Source: Desulfurococcales archaeon | GTDB lineage: Archaea; Thermoproteota; Thermoprotei_A; Sulfolobales; Acidilobaceae | Assembly (NCBI GenBank): GCA_015521185.1 | Contig: WAOS01000014.1 | Coordinates: forward strand, 1 to 32,850 | Reading direction: 5' to 3' | DNA length: 32,850 nt | In this document: positions 22,539 to 30,693 of the stretch, in pieces | How the letters are laid out: the number at the start of each line of letters is the position of its first letter | How positions within the stretch are numbered: position 1 is the first letter of the stretch | Made by a program: the position numbers and the translations under genes | Notes under the pieces: model-generated | Told to the model about the DNA's origin: nothing | Database searches by the model: none | The model's input: only the letters and a program-made list of their open reading frames with translations

Positions 22539-23708
22539 CTAGTATAGGAAGAGGTTCTTCAGGTATGCCTGCTCCCACGAGTCCTTTGCCTTCGTGTATT
22601 CCTCTTTGGGCTCGGGGTCCTTAGACGGCTTCGGCGGCTTTGTGGCGAAGTTCAGCCCGAACTTTACGCTTAGCGTCTCCAGCCTGCCCTCGAGGTTTCC
22701 AACGTAGGCCCATCCGAGGAATGCGTACTGAACGGGGACTCGCTCGCCTACACCCGCGTCCTCCATTATCTTGTTAGCGGCGAAGAGCGCGCTCTCATAG
22801 GCTATCTCCTGGTTCTTCGGGAACGGCAGTTTGGCCACGTCGCCGGCAGCCAGTATGTCGTCGTATTTCACGCTTCTCGGATCGGTGGGGCTCCTGATCT
22901 CGAACCAGTTCTTACCTAGCCCTGCCTCCTCTACGAAGCGCGGAGCTCTGTTAGGCTCTAGCATCGCTAGTATTGTGTAGGGTAGGCGCTCGCCACTGTC
23001 GAGGACCACGTAGTCGGGGCCTATCTCAACTATCTGCCTAGACGTTATTAGCTCAACGCCTGCCTGCTCGAACAGCCTCGTTATTATATCCGCGATGACC
23101 GGGGGCTGTGGCTTGTCGTTCGCGTCTACGTGAATTATCCTGAACTTCTCCCTGACGCCCCTGTGCTTTAGAACTGTGTGGACGAGCAGTGTCGTCTCGC
23201 TGGGGGCTGGGGCACACCTGTACGGCATCTTTGGAGCGTATACCACCACAGTGCCCTTGCTAGCGTTCCATAGTCTGTAGCGGAACGTGTCCACTCTGCC
23301 GGGCTCGTACACGTTGACGATGTTCCCCTTGTACTTTTCGTAGCCCTCTATTCCGGTACCGTCTAGAACTACTCCGGGCGCGACAACTAGGTAGTCGTAT
23401 TCGATCTCCCTGACCGCTGGCCTAGTAGGCGCCTCTGCAACGCGCACCTTCCTCTCATCTGGCAATATCTCGGTTACTAGTCCGTGAGCCACCTTGATGC
23501 CGGCGCGGGCGACCTCCTCGTATCCCCTGATTATCCTCTCATACTTCTGCTCCCCCGTAATCAGTAGGGGCCTGCTCGGGCCAGCCATGTAGAAGGTGTC
23601 CTTAGTGATTACTGTTACATCGAAGTCTTCTGGAGCTTTCTCCTTAAGAGTCTTGGCCACACCCATCCCGGCTATGCCACCGCCAATAATGACTACTCTC
23701 CGAGCCAT
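22539..23708 (-). CDS. Sulfide:quinone reductase-like flavoprotein
   Basis: This 389-residue FAD enzyme belongs to the SQR/flavocytochrome-c sulfide dehydrogenase/NDH-2 group, which passes electrons from sulfide or NADH to quinone or cytochrome at the membrane. The FAD site is [17 protein letters not shown] (residues 5-21), the second glycine motif region is [20 protein letters not shown], and [15 protein letters not shown] is the C-terminal FAD signature. C165 in YRCAPAPSE matches the central SQR cysteine. It is the only Cys in the protein, so the disulfide or trisulfide partner of true SQR is absent. The start ATG is preceded by GAGGTG (8 bases). A TATA-like CGAATAAATC lies near 23754-23763. 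Confidence 0.75.
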   Translation of the reverse strand: MARRVVIIGGGIAGMGVAKTLKEKAPEDFDVTVITKDTFYMAGPSRPLLITGEQKYERIIRGYEEVARAGIKVAHGLVTEILPDERKVRVAEAPTRPAVREIEYDYLVVAPGVVLDGTGIEGYEKYKGNIVNVYEPGRVDTFRYRLWNASKGTVVVYAPKMPYRCAPAPSETTLLVHTVLKHRGVREKFRIIHVDANDKPQPPVIADIITRLFEQAGVELITSRQIVEIGPDYVVLDSGERLPYTILAMLEPNRAPRFVEEAGLGKNWFEIRSPTDPRSVKYDDILAAGDVAKLPFPKNQEIAYESALFAANKIMEDAGVGERVPVQYAFLGWAYVGNLEGRLETLSVKFGLNFATKPPKPSKDPEPKEEYTKAKDSWEQAYLKNLFLY

Positions 23709-23735
23709 CGCTACGCACCTCTTCTGGGTCCACGG

Positions 23736-23745
23736 TCTCTAGAGA
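23736..23745. promoter_or_regulatory. 10-bp palindrome near SQR-like gene start site
   Basis: TCTCTAGAGA lies between the predicted TATA box (about 23754-23763, minus strand) and the predicted start near 23732. It is short, so it may be chance; it could be an operator. Confidence 0.25.
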
Positions 23746-23809
23746 ATCGGGATCGATTTATTCGGAGAGAAAGTATTCACTAGTGGAGAACACTCATAAT
23801 TGTATACCG

Positions 23810-24949
23810 TTAGCAGGTGGAAGCGAATTCGTCTACCAGGTCCCGCTTCAAGCCCTCGTCAACGACCCAAGAGAAGACGTGCCCGCTAGACTCTCTGAGG
23901 CCTAGCGAGTCAACTACCCACCTGTAGGCGCCACCCGCTAAGCCGCTCGCTATTATCGCGGCCCCGCTAGCGCCCTCTTTGGCGGTCGGGCTTAGGAGGA
24001 GGGGCCTCTTAGCTGGGAGATCGCTTAGTAGAGGTGACCTCTTCAATCCCTCCACGATCATTCTGGATATGAGCGGATATCTCATTGCACGCCCGCTAAG
24101 GTAGATTGCTGTGGGTCGCTTCCTCGCCGTCGAAACCAAGGCTGAAGCCGCCTTAACTACTCCCTCGGCCAGCATATTCGCTGCCTCACGCGCCTTCCCC
24201 ACGCCCCGGCCAAGCCCTTCCTCGAGCTCGTCGAACCCGCTTATGCCGTAGATGCTGGATACTCCCCCGCTAAAGAGGAGTTTCTTCGAAAACCGGGGGC
24301 GGACCGCTGCTAAGGCGTATGCGAGCTCCGAGTCCATGAAGCCCCCGCCCATGAAGCCCCAGAAGCCGGCTGTGCCTGCTATTGCGTCAGTTATTCTCGA
24401 TTCCTCCACAAGCATAGCGCTAGTGTACGCCTGGCCTATCTCGACTACAATAATATTTATGTTCTCAGGCCTAGCACCGCCGAGCCTTTCTGCCGCCATA
24501 GCCGCCGCGACTGTGAATATCTTATCAGCAGTCGCCATGTCTATCCTGTTGGCCTTCCTGTATGCGGGGATAGAGGGGAGATGGACCCCGCCAGGGGTGA
24601 ACCATGCAGGCAGGTCGGAGTCTCGGAACATCTGCATTAGCCTGCGTAGCCCCACAATTTGGAGCCCCCTCTCCTCGTCTTCGCAGGTAATGAATGTTGC
24701 TAGCCGAATATCGGCGTCAGACGCTTCCTGAACCCTCTTGAGGGGCATGCCGTAGCCCGAGGGCGCCACTATCGCATCTAGCCCGTAAGCCCTATGGATG
24801 CGCATGAGCCTCTCGATTACTATGCTGGGATCCTCGGTCACGAGACGCCTGGGTATGGCCTCGGCGTAGAAGACTTCCCCGGTCTCGTCGTCGAAGGCTA
24901 GGAGATCCATGCTTCCCGTTCCAGGATCTATTCCTAGGGCCCTCACCAT
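23810..24949 (-). CDS. DUF1464 family protein (ASKHA-like, predicted kinase)
   Basis: This 379-residue archaeal protein belongs to the DUF1464 family, described as a predicted butyrate-kinase-like ASKHA ATPase with no proven reaction. The N-terminal phosphate-1 loop is ALGIDPGTGSMDLLAFD. Central motifs include IDMATADKIFTVAAAMAAERLG and IIVVEIGQAYTSAMLV. A sugar-kinase-like AIYLSGRAMRYPLI lies near residue 280. Its start overlaps the beta-RFAP synthase gene by 7 bases, so the two are co-translated and may act on related metabolites. Family assignment is by recognition; function unknown. Confidence 0.75.
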   Translation of the reverse strand: MVRALGIDPGTGSMDLLAFDDETGEVFYAEAIPRRLVTEDPSIVIERLMRIHRAYGLDAIVAPSGYGMPLKRVQEASDADIRLATFITCEDEERGLQIVGLRRLMQMFRDSDLPAWFTPGGVHLPSIPAYRKANRIDMATADKIFTVAAAMAAERLGGARPENINIIVVEIGQAYTSAMLVEESRITDAIAGTAGFWGFMGGGFMDSELAYALAAVRPRFSKKLLFSGGVSSIYGISGFDELEEGLGRGVGKAREAANMLAEGVVKAASALVSTARKRPTAIYLSGRAMRYPLISRMIVEGLKRSPLLSDLPAKRPLLLSPTAKEGASGAAIIASGLAGGAYRWVVDSLGLRESSGHVFSWVVDEGLKRDLVDEFASTC

Positions 24950-25896
24950 TCTATCCTCACCAGGGCTCCTGTGCTAGCGGGAGACGTTATCCATACGTCG
25001 CCACCCCCGAGGTCCTCCATGAGGCTTCTGGCCTCCACTACTACGCGCCCCACGAGGTCCTCCGGGAATGCTGCATAGACCGTGGGGCCCCAGCTGGATT
25101 GGCCGACGAAGATTGCGCCTTTACTATCGAAGAACCTTATGAGGCTCTCGGACTCCTTGCAGCAGTACACGGACTCCTGCGGCCCCCTCCAGTACTCGCC
25201 CAGGGACCTGTTGAACTCTGTTATGAATTTGCCTGCTAGCTTCCAGTCCCCATCTGCAATGTTCCCCAGTATCCCCATGAGCATCATCCTCGATAGCCTG
25301 TCGGCCATGTCGGGGTTCATGTGCGGCATGCTGGAGAGGATCTCGTCCTCGCGCTTCTTAAGCTCCCTTATGCGCGCTATAGGCCTGCTAGGTAGGGCTA
25401 CGATGATCCTCATCCAGCCGGGCGGCTCGGCCCGGAAGAGGAGCGGCGGGGGCCTGCTCTCTCCCGGTTTGAAGCCAGCGTCAAATAGTAGGCCGCCGTA
25501 GAGGAACGAGTATAGGCCTAGACCGGAGATCGTGCTCCGACCGAGACGGACCGCCCAGTCTGCCGCTTCGAATGGAAGCCCGGGCCTGCAGATTTCGTGA
25601 ACGGCCCTCGCTATCGAGAGGAATAGCGTTGTGGTTGACCCTAGCCCCACGTGGGGTGGTATCTCGCGGACAACTCTTACTCTCGCACTGCAGTCATAAG
25701 CCGATACAATTTTGGAGTATGCTTCTAGAGCGTCCCCCCTCTTGCATTCGCATCCCCTCCCCTCACTAGCTTCAACAATTACCCTAGGAGTTTCTAGGGC
25801 GAGGCCGAGCGTCCCGTACAGTCTACCATAGCTGCCGTCGAGATCCGGGTTACCCATATGCACGTGACTAGGAGCCGAGACTACCACTCTCCTCAT
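24943..25896 (-). CDS. Beta-ribofuranosylaminobenzene 5'-phosphate synthase family (GHMP fold)
   Basis: This 317-residue GHMP-fold protein resembles beta-RFAP synthase. That enzyme joins an aminobenzoate to PRPP with loss of CO2 and PPi, at the start of tetrahydromethanopterin-type cofactor synthesis. Family features are SAPSHVHMGNPDLDGSYGRLYGTLGLAL at the N-terminus, the glycine loop PPHVGLGSTTTLFLSIARAV (about 80-99) and QSSWGPTVYAAFP near the C-terminus. I choose the ATG at 25896 over the GTG one codon upstream. It heads a two-gene operon with DUF1464. A methanopterin-like folate or another GHMP reaction are both possible in a non-methanogen. Confidence 0.8.
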   Translation of the reverse strand: MRRVVVSAPSHVHMGNPDLDGSYGRLYGTLGLALETPRVIVEASEGRGCECKRGDALEAYSKIVSAYDCSARVRVVREIPPHVGLGSTTTLFLSIARAVHEICRPGLPFEAADWAVRLGRSTISGLGLYSFLYGGLLFDAGFKPGESRPPPLLFRAEPPGWMRIIVALPSRPIARIRELKKREDEILSSMPHMNPDMADRLSRMMLMGILGNIADGDWKLAGKFITEFNRSLGEYWRGPQESVYCCKESESLIRFFDSKGAIFVGQSSWGPTVYAAFPEDLVGRVVVEARSLMEDLGGGDVWITSPASTGALVRIEW

Positions 25897-25942
25897 CACA
25901 CTACCGCCCCGTGGAGCCCGTGGAGCGGGCTGTCTTGGACAA

Positions 25943-25955
25943 CTAGTAATAAAGC
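25943..25955. promoter_or_regulatory. Bidirectional AT-rich promoter element
   Basis: CTAGTAATAAAGC reads as TATA-like AGTAATAAAG on the plus strand (for the tRNA-binding protein gene) and CTTTATTACT on the minus strand (for the beta-RFAP synthase gene). It is the only AT-rich core in this 110-base divergent spacer. Confidence 0.45.
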
Positions 25956-26012
25956 CCTAGACGAGGCATAGTTAGGTTACTCTCACGGGCACATCCCGCC
26001 CGGGGGATGCGC

Positions 26013-26354
26013 ATGGCGAGCGAGGAGAAGATTAGCATAGAGGACTTCCTAAAGGTCGATCTACGTGTCGGAAAGGTTGTGAGTGCTGAGCCTGTGCCTA
26101 ACAGTAGGAAGCTCATAAAAGTGGTCGTCGACCTCGGCGGCGAGAAGAGGACTATCCTAGCGGGCCTCGCCAAGTGGTATAAGCCGGAGGATTTCATCGG
26201 AAAGTACGTTATCGTAGTGGCTAATCTGAAGCCGAAGAAGATGGCTGGCCTAGTAAGTGAGGGCATGATACTGGCAGCCCCGTGCAGTGATGAGACAAAG
26301 CCTGCACTCCTAACCGTTACCGAGCCCGTGGAGCCCGGCTCGAAGGTCTGCTAG
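26013..26354 (+). CDS. tRNA-binding (OB-fold) protein, MetRS beta-subunit-like
   Basis: This 113-residue protein is a free-standing EMAP/Csaa-type tRNA-binding domain, equal to the C-terminal dimerisation domain of bacterial methionyl-tRNA synthetase. In archaea it is usually annotated as the MetRS beta subunit and binds tRNA nonspecifically. The domain spans nearly all residues: IEDFLKVDLRVGKVVSAEPVPNSRKL, the ILAGLAKWYKPEDFIGK segment and VIVVANLKPKKMAGLVSEGM. I prefer the ATG at 26013 because GGGGGA is 6 bases before it; the ORF-track ATG at 26007 overlaps that site. It is convergent with the threonine ammonia-lyase gene, sharing a CTAG. Confidence 0.9.
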   Translation: MASEEKISIEDFLKVDLRVGKVVSAEPVPNSRKLIKVVVDLGGEKRTILAGLAKWYKPEDFIGKYVIVVANLKPKKMAGLVSEGMILAAPCSDETKPALLTVTEPVEPGSKVC

Positions 26355-27592
26355 GAGACCTCCTCGAAACTGTAGCCCGCGCTTGATAGCTCGTCGAGTA
26401 TTTTCCTTATTACCTCTCTCCCCATGGCCTCGAATGTTATTGTCACTAGAGCGTGCCAAGCGGGTATGTGGGGGTCTATCCTGTCGTGCTGTATTCCTAT
26501 CACGTTGCCCCGGTGCCTAGCAATGATATCTAGGACCGTTCTAAGCTGTCCGGGACTATCGCGTACGAACCCTCGTATCCTCGCTAGCCTTCCCTCTCTC
26601 GCTAGACCTCGCAGAATTATCCTGTAGATGTGGGTCAGGTCGATGTTGCCGCCGCTGATTATGGCTATGCTAGTCCTATTCCTCGCGCTAATTTTCCCCG
26701 AGAGTAGTGCGGCTAGGCTTATCGCGCCGGCACCCTCCGCCAGGACCTTGCCCCTCTCGAGGAGCAGGTATATGGCGTGGGCTATCTCGTCCTCCCCAAC
26801 GAGGTAGACCCCGTCTACTACGCGCTGGATTATTTTGAACGTTAGATTCCCAATTTTCTTCACTAGAAGCCCGTCAGCGATTGTCGAGCCTGTCTGTACC
26901 TCCACGGGCCTTCCAGCCTTGAGAGCCTCGAGAGTTTTGGGGGCAGCCTCGGGCTCTACGCCTATCACCGACACGTAAGGCCTATAGTACTTTAGGACGG
27001 CGCCAACCCCCGAGATGAGACCTCCGCCACCTACTGGGACTATTACTTGGTCGAACCCTTCGACCTGCTCCATTAGGTCGTAGGCTATTGTTGCTTGCCC
27101 AGCGATAATGTCGATATCGTCGAATGCGTGTATGAAGGCGTAGTTCCTCTCCTCTGCTATTCTTAGTGCGACCTTTAACGTCTCGTCGAAGAGGCGCCCA
27201 GCTAGTATGACCTCGGCACCATACCCCTTAGTAGCCTCTATCTTGCTAATAGGCGCCCCCTCCGGCATCACTATTACTGCTTTAAGCCCGAAGATCTTGG
27301 CAGCGTAGGCGACTCCCTGAGCATGGTTGCCCGCGCTCGCTGCCACAACGCCTTCGTACTTGTCTTTTATCTTGTAAACCTTGTATAGGGCTCCTCTAAC
27401 CTTGAAAGCCCCAGTTTTCTGGAGGTTCTCATACTTGAGTAGAACCTTTCCCCCCGCCATCGAGGAGAATGTCGCTGAGACCTCGACCGGCGTTTTATGA
27501 GCATACTTTCTCACTATTTCGAGGGCTTCTCTGCTTCTGGAGACGACCTCCCTCACAAGGGTTTCCGCGTCAGCACTACTCGCCGAACTCAT
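26351..27592 (-). CDS. ilvA: Threonine ammonia-lyase with ACT domain
   Basis: This 413-residue fold-type II PLP enzyme deaminates threonine to 2-oxobutyrate, the first step of isoleucine synthesis or threonine degradation. The Schiff-base lysine is K64 in LQKTGAFKVRGA, SAGNHAQGVAYAA is the substrate loop, and PVGGGGLISG (about 191-200) binds the PLP phosphate. A C-terminal ACT-type domain (from about residue 335, RLARIRGFVRDSPGQLRTVLDIIARH) suggests allosteric control by an amino acid. The length fits the single-ACT form. It follows the RidA gene by 43 bases and is last in a four-gene run. The catabolic and biosynthetic forms cannot be told apart here. Confidence 0.93.
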   Translation of the reverse strand: MSSASSADAETLVREVVSRSREALEIVRKYAHKTPVEVSATFSSMAGGKVLLKYENLQKTGAFKVRGALYKVYKIKDKYEGVVAASAGNHAQGVAYAAKIFGLKAVIVMPEGAPISKIEATKGYGAEVILAGRLFDETLKVALRIAEERNYAFIHAFDDIDIIAGQATIAYDLMEQVEGFDQVIVPVGGGGLISGVGAVLKYYRPYVSVIGVEPEAAPKTLEALKAGRPVEVQTGSTIADGLLVKKIGNLTFKIIQRVVDGVYLVGEDEIAHAIYLLLERGKVLAEGAGAISLAALLSGKISARNRTSIAIISGGNIDLTHIYRIILRGLAREGRLARIRGFVRDSPGQLRTVLDIIARHRGNVIGIQHDRIDPHIPAWHALVTITFEAMGREVIRKILDELSSAGYSFEEVS

Positions 27593-27635
27593 GGTCGTGC
27601 ACCTTGCCTTCGCTAGACTCAGGGAAAAACGCGTA

Positions 27636-28025
27636 CTAGCATATGTAAGCTATAGCCTCGACTTCAACGTCGACCCCTAGGGGGAGGTTCGAGACCTCCA
27701 CGACCGCTCTGGCCGGGGGACTAGCCTTGAAGTACTCTGAGTATACTTCGTTGAAGCGGGAGAACAGCCCTATATCTCTTATGTACACGTTTACCTTCAC
27801 AATATCGTCCATAGTGCCGCCCGCCGCCTCCACAATAGCCTTAATATTCTCCATGACCCTGCGAACCTTATCCTCGAAGCTCCCCTCAACGAGCTTACCT
27901 GTCTCGGGGTCTATCGGGATCTGGCCGGAGACGAATACGAAGCATCCTCCAGCAACTATTGCCTGGCTATAGGGACCCACAGGCCTAGGAGCCTTGTCCG
28001 TGAAAACCGCCTCCCTCCTCGCCAT
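27636..28025 (-). CDS. ridA: RidA family enamine/imine deaminase
   Basis: This 129-residue member of the Rid (YjgF/YER057c/UK114) family hydrolyses reactive 2-aminoacrylate and 2-aminocrotonate made by PLP dehydratases. I start at the ATG 26 codons into the ORF-track frame. Family members begin like VFTDKAPRPVGPYSQAI, and GGGGAG lies a few bases upstream. Signature parts are FVSGQIPIDPETG, NIKAIVEAAGGTMDDIVKV, and the active-site Arg/Glu region SPPARAVVEVSNLPLGVDVEVEAIAY. The start lies inside the upstream membrane-protein gene (41-base overlap), and threonine ammonia-lyase follows. That pairing matches the known role of RidA in protecting cells from the lyase intermediate. Confidence 0.93.
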   Translation of the reverse strand: MARREAVFTDKAPRPVGPYSQAIVAGGCFVFVSGQIPIDPETGKLVEGSFEDKVRRVMENIKAIVEAAGGTMDDIVKVNVYIRDIGLFSRFNEVYSEYFKASPPARAVVEVSNLPLGVDVEVEAIAYIC

Positions 28026-28569
28026 CTTTCTCCCCACTAGTCTCAACGGTTCTTTGCAGGGTACTTGGTTTCTCCCCCGAGCCGCGCACATACGCCGCTC
28101 CAAGTCCCGCGAGGAAGCCAGAGATTATCCCTATGGGGGCCAGGTATGAGGAGAGCTCTGTGTAGATTGCTGGGACCTTATAATTTAGTATTACTGCGAT
28201 TGCCCCCTCAGACGATAACCCTAGCGGCTCGACGACGACCAAGTAGTTCCCGGGGCCTTCTAGGAGTACAGACGTGTCGGCCTGCCTGCCGGGCTGGACA
28301 GTTATCGTAGATATGGTGGTGTTTGATTTCATAACTGAGATGCGGACACCGTCACCCCCATCACTCGCGGAAGCCACAACTCTGATTACAGGCTCTTTTG
28401 CACCGCTGGGCACGCTAATGCTAATAGCTACGAAAGAGTTGAGGCCTCCCTTAGCATAGACAACGTGTTTTTCGCTCTGATCCGCGTAGTAGAGGTAGAG
28501 GACAGCGCTGGCGGCGATGAGAAGTACTACGGAAGCCGTTATGAGGATAAGACCGTACCGCTTGCCCAA
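27985..28569 (-). CDS. Membrane protein with two terminal helices, unknown function
   Basis: This 194-residue protein is not from a family I know. An N-terminal transmembrane helix or uncleaved signal (LILITASVVLLIAASAVLYLYYA) is followed by about 105 residues of beta-rich extracellular sequence (FVAISISVPSGAKEPVIRVV, STITVQPGRQADTSVLLEG) like a small beta-sandwich. A second helix (YLAPIGIISGFLAGLGAAYV) and a charged cytoplasmic tail (GEKDGEEGGGFHGQGS) end it. It lies 24 bases after the gene upstream and overlaps ridA by 41 bases, so it is in the same transcript, though a link to threonine breakdown is not evident. Confidence 0.7.
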   Translation of the reverse strand: MGKRYGLILITASVVLLIAASAVLYLYYADQSEKHVVYAKGGLNSFVAISISVPSGAKEPVIRVVASASDGGDGVRISVMKSNTTISTITVQPGRQADTSVLLEGPGNYLVVVEPLGLSSEGAIAVILNYKVPAIYTELSSYLAPIGIISGFLAGLGAAYVRGSGEKPSTLQRTVETSGEKDGEEGGGFHGQGS

Positions 28570-28593
28570 TACCCTTCCCCGAGAGAGGCCGGG

Positions 28594-29037
28594 TTAGGCG
28601 CGGGAGCTATCATATAACATCTTTTCTCTGCAGAACCCTTTCACCCAGTCAATCATGCTCCTCGACACTAGCATACACGCCTTCCCGGACTGCTCCGCGC
28701 AGTCCAGCGCATAGTGCAGATCCACAAGCCACACCGCGCCCTCGCCGTACAGGGATGCCACAACACGCCTCAACAGTAACGCTCCCTTCGGAGTCTTCCA
28801 ATCGTGAACCGCCACCCCTGGTACGCGGAAGCCGTAGAGGACGGTCCTCAGAGTAGTGCACTCCCACGTCTTTCCCTCACTACATAGCTTCTCTGCTGCC
28901 GCGCGTAGGAGGGGCTTAGCTTTTCCTGGATGATCTATGATCGTGTTGACAGCCTCAGCAGCCCCTTCGGGAAGGCTTGCGCCAGTGCTTCTCGAGTAGA
29001 GGTAGGAGCACACGACGTGGGCTCTCCTATTCGGCAC
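28594..29037 (-). CDS. Small Cys-containing helical protein of unknown function
   Basis: This 147-residue product is unassigned. I place the start at a GTG (codon 18 of the ORF-track frame), because GGAGGTG lies 10 bases upstream; the longer form begins with a Pro/Ser/Gly-rich stretch unlike protein. The sequence is mostly helical (EGAAEAVNTIIDHPGKAKPLLRAAAEKL) with six cysteines (for example SEGKTWECTTL, LDCAEQSGKACM, VKGFCREKM). It has no membrane segment. It may be the first gene of the run membrane protein - ridA - ilvA. Coding is likely from the ribosome site and spacing; function unknown. Confidence 0.6.
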   Translation of the reverse strand: MPNRRAHVVCSYLYSRSTGASLPEGAAEAVNTIIDHPGKAKPLLRAAAEKLCSEGKTWECTTLRTVLYGFRVPGVAVHDWKTPKGALLLRRVVASLYGEGAVWLVDLHYALDCAEQSGKACMLVSRSMIDWVKGFCREKMLYDSSRA

Positions 29038-29232
29038 CGGACCGGCACCTCCGGGCGATGTTATGGGGGTCGGTGTGAGACTAGGCATTTCATCCCCCGC
29101 CCCGCGAGCTGGGGTCCCTGGCTGCTCGCTTCCCCATCCCCCGGGTGATCTCGCATTGGTAATACGACACCTATAAGGCCTCTTAAGATCCGGTTGATTG
29201 TGGCCTCCGAGGGAGCTCTAAGGTGGTAGTCT

Positions 29233-29988
29233 TTGGGGTCTGACGTAGGGTTAGAAATGCTCAAGGATATAGTGATGCTTCGAGGCATACCAGCGATATT
29301 CATTAGGAGGGCTAACGCTGTCGTAATCGCAGATCTACACCTAGGCTACGAGGAGTCTATGGCCCGTCAGGGAGTCTATCTTCCCAGGCTGCAGATCAGG
29401 AAGGCCCTCCGGGTGATCCGGAAGGCAAAGGAGATAACAGGCGCTAAGAAGCTTATAATAAATGGTGATATTAAACACGAGTTCGGACGTCTACTCAAGA
29501 GCGAGAAACTGGAGGTTGCTAAGTTCCTCAGAGGCGCCTACGAGACAGGCTATTCGGAGGTCATACTAGTCCGCGGGAACCACGACAACTATGTTAAACC
29601 CATTATAGAGTCTCTCGGGGGCGAGGTTGTTGAAGAACTCGTAGAGGGAGACGTTCTCTTAACCCACGGTCACAAGAAGGTTAGGGGGAGCCACGGAGTA
29701 ATAGTCATAGGTCACGAGCACCCAAGCATATCAGTGAGCATTTCGGGTGTTAAAGCGAGGTTTCCAATATTCTTACTAGTGCCGCTCGAGGATGATAGCA
29801 TGGTACTAGTGCTCCCCGCTGCCGGCGCATACCAGACTGGGAATCCCGTCAGCGTTATCCGCGAGAATTATCTGAGCCCTATAATTCGTGAAAAAGGAGT
29901 CGTTAGTGAGGCGGTGCCTATTATAGTTGATGAGACTGAGGGGCTTATGCCCCTGCCCAAAATCTCGTTGCTTGAGAGCTTAATCTGA
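29233..29988 (+). CDS. Calcineurin-like metallophosphoesterase
   Basis: This 251-residue dimetal phosphoesterase resembles the archaeal COG1407 group of predicted phosphohydrolases. Metal and catalytic motifs appear in order: [11 protein letters not shown] (D-x-H), [12 protein letters not shown] (GD), [10 protein letters not shown] (GNHD), [11 protein letters not shown] and [11 protein letters not shown] (GHxH). The usual substrate is unknown; nucleotides or nucleic acids are possible. The start is TTG with GGTGGT about 5 bases before it; an ATG eight codons in is an alternative. It is the only plus-strand gene here and its end overlaps the TBP gene by 9 bases. Confidence 0.9.
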   Translation: MGSDVGLEMLKDIVMLRGIPAIFIRRANAVVIADLHLGYEESMARQGVYLPRLQIRKALRVIRKAKEITGAKKLIINGDIKHEFGRLLKSEKLEVAKFLRGAYETGYSEVILVRGNHDNYVKPIIESLGGEVVEELVEGDVLLTHGHKKVRGSHGVIVIGHEHPSISVSISGVKARFPIFLLVPLEDDSMVLVLPAAGAYQTGNPVSVIRENYLSPIIREKGVVSEAVPIIVDETEGLMPLPKISLLESLI

Positions 29989-30606
29989 GGGGGCTAGTAT
30001 ACACCCTTCCTCCCACAGCCTCTTGTATATGTTGACTACGGCCTCCTCTACATCGCTCTCCCTCTTCGCCCCCGTTATAACCATCTTACCGCTGCTGAAG
30101 ATTAGCAGGACAACGCTCGGCTTCCTCATCCTATAGATGAGGCCCGGGAACTGTTCGGGCTCGTACATGCTCCCCTCCAGAACTATAGCGGCCCTCTCGA
30201 GATCGACCCTAGCATGAAGGTTAGCGCTAGCAACAATATTCTGTATCTGAGTCTTGGGCACCCCCTTTATCTCGAGACCTGCGTCTTTAAGCGCCTTAAT
30301 TATTCTCTTAACAGCATATACTAGCTGGCGAACACTCTTCGCCCCAGTAACAACCATTTTTCCCGACTTGAATATTAGCGCCGTGACCTTTGGATTATGG
30401 AGCCTGTAAACTAGGCCCGGAAACTGGTCCGGATTATAATCGACCTCCGGAATCCTGGTCTCTATAAGGTTAAGGTCGAGCTGCTGGTCTAGTATGACAG
30501 TGGCTACTATATTCTCTATGCGCGCCTCCGGCTTCTTGTAACCCTCCGGCACTTCGAGGCGGGCCAGAGGGCTCTCACTTTTTACTTGAGAACCGGGTTT
30601 CGACAC
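29980..30606 (-). CDS. tbp: TATA-box-binding protein (TBP)
   Basis: This is the 208-residue archaeal general transcription factor that binds TATA boxes and recruits TFB and RNA polymerase. The two direct repeats are clear: [20 protein letters not shown]...[10 protein letters not shown]...[10 protein letters not shown], and [20 protein letters not shown]...[10 protein letters not shown]...[11 protein letters not shown] short N-terminal extension (about 28 residues) precedes repeat 1, and there is no long acidic tail. The start is GTG with GGGTG 8 bases upstream. A minus-strand TATA-like TTTTTATAG at 30643-30652 is at the right distance. A second TATA sequence (CTTATATA, 30620-30627) lies on the predicted start site. 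Confidence 0.97.
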   Translation of the reverse strand: MSKPGSQVKSESPLARLEVPEGYKKPEARIENIVATVILDQQLDLNLIETRIPEVDYNPDQFPGLVYRLHNPKVTALIFKSGKMVVTGAKSVRQLVYAVKRIIKALKDAGLEIKGVPKTQIQNIVASANLHARVDLERAAIVLEGSMYEPEQFPGLIYRMRKPSVVLLIFSSGKMVITGAKRESDVEEAVVNIYKRLWEEGCILAPSD

Positions 30607-30619
30607 CCTTTTAACACCC

Positions 30620-30652
30620 TATATAAGCCTTGCAGGGAGGGGCTATAAAAAC
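30620..30652 (-). promoter_or_regulatory. TBP promoter with two TATA-like elements
   Basis: GTTTTTATAG (30643-30652) predicts a start near 30623. CTTATATA (30620-30627) lies exactly there and only about 17 bases from the GTG, too close to be a normal TATA box for this gene. TBP bound there could block its own transcription; this is inference. Confidence 0.4.
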
Positions 30653-30693
30653 TGAGAGCAACCCCTATAAGTACGCCCGCAACTCGCCAGGCC

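Noticed and set aside
25943-26266. 107-aa minus-strand ORF opposite the tRNA-binding protein
   Set aside because: Shadow frame; the plus strand encodes a clear tRNA-binding domain with promoter and ribosome site.
28649-28867. 72-aa minus-strand ORF
   Set aside because: Lies inside the 28594-29037 gene, which has the better ribosome site and fits operon spacing.
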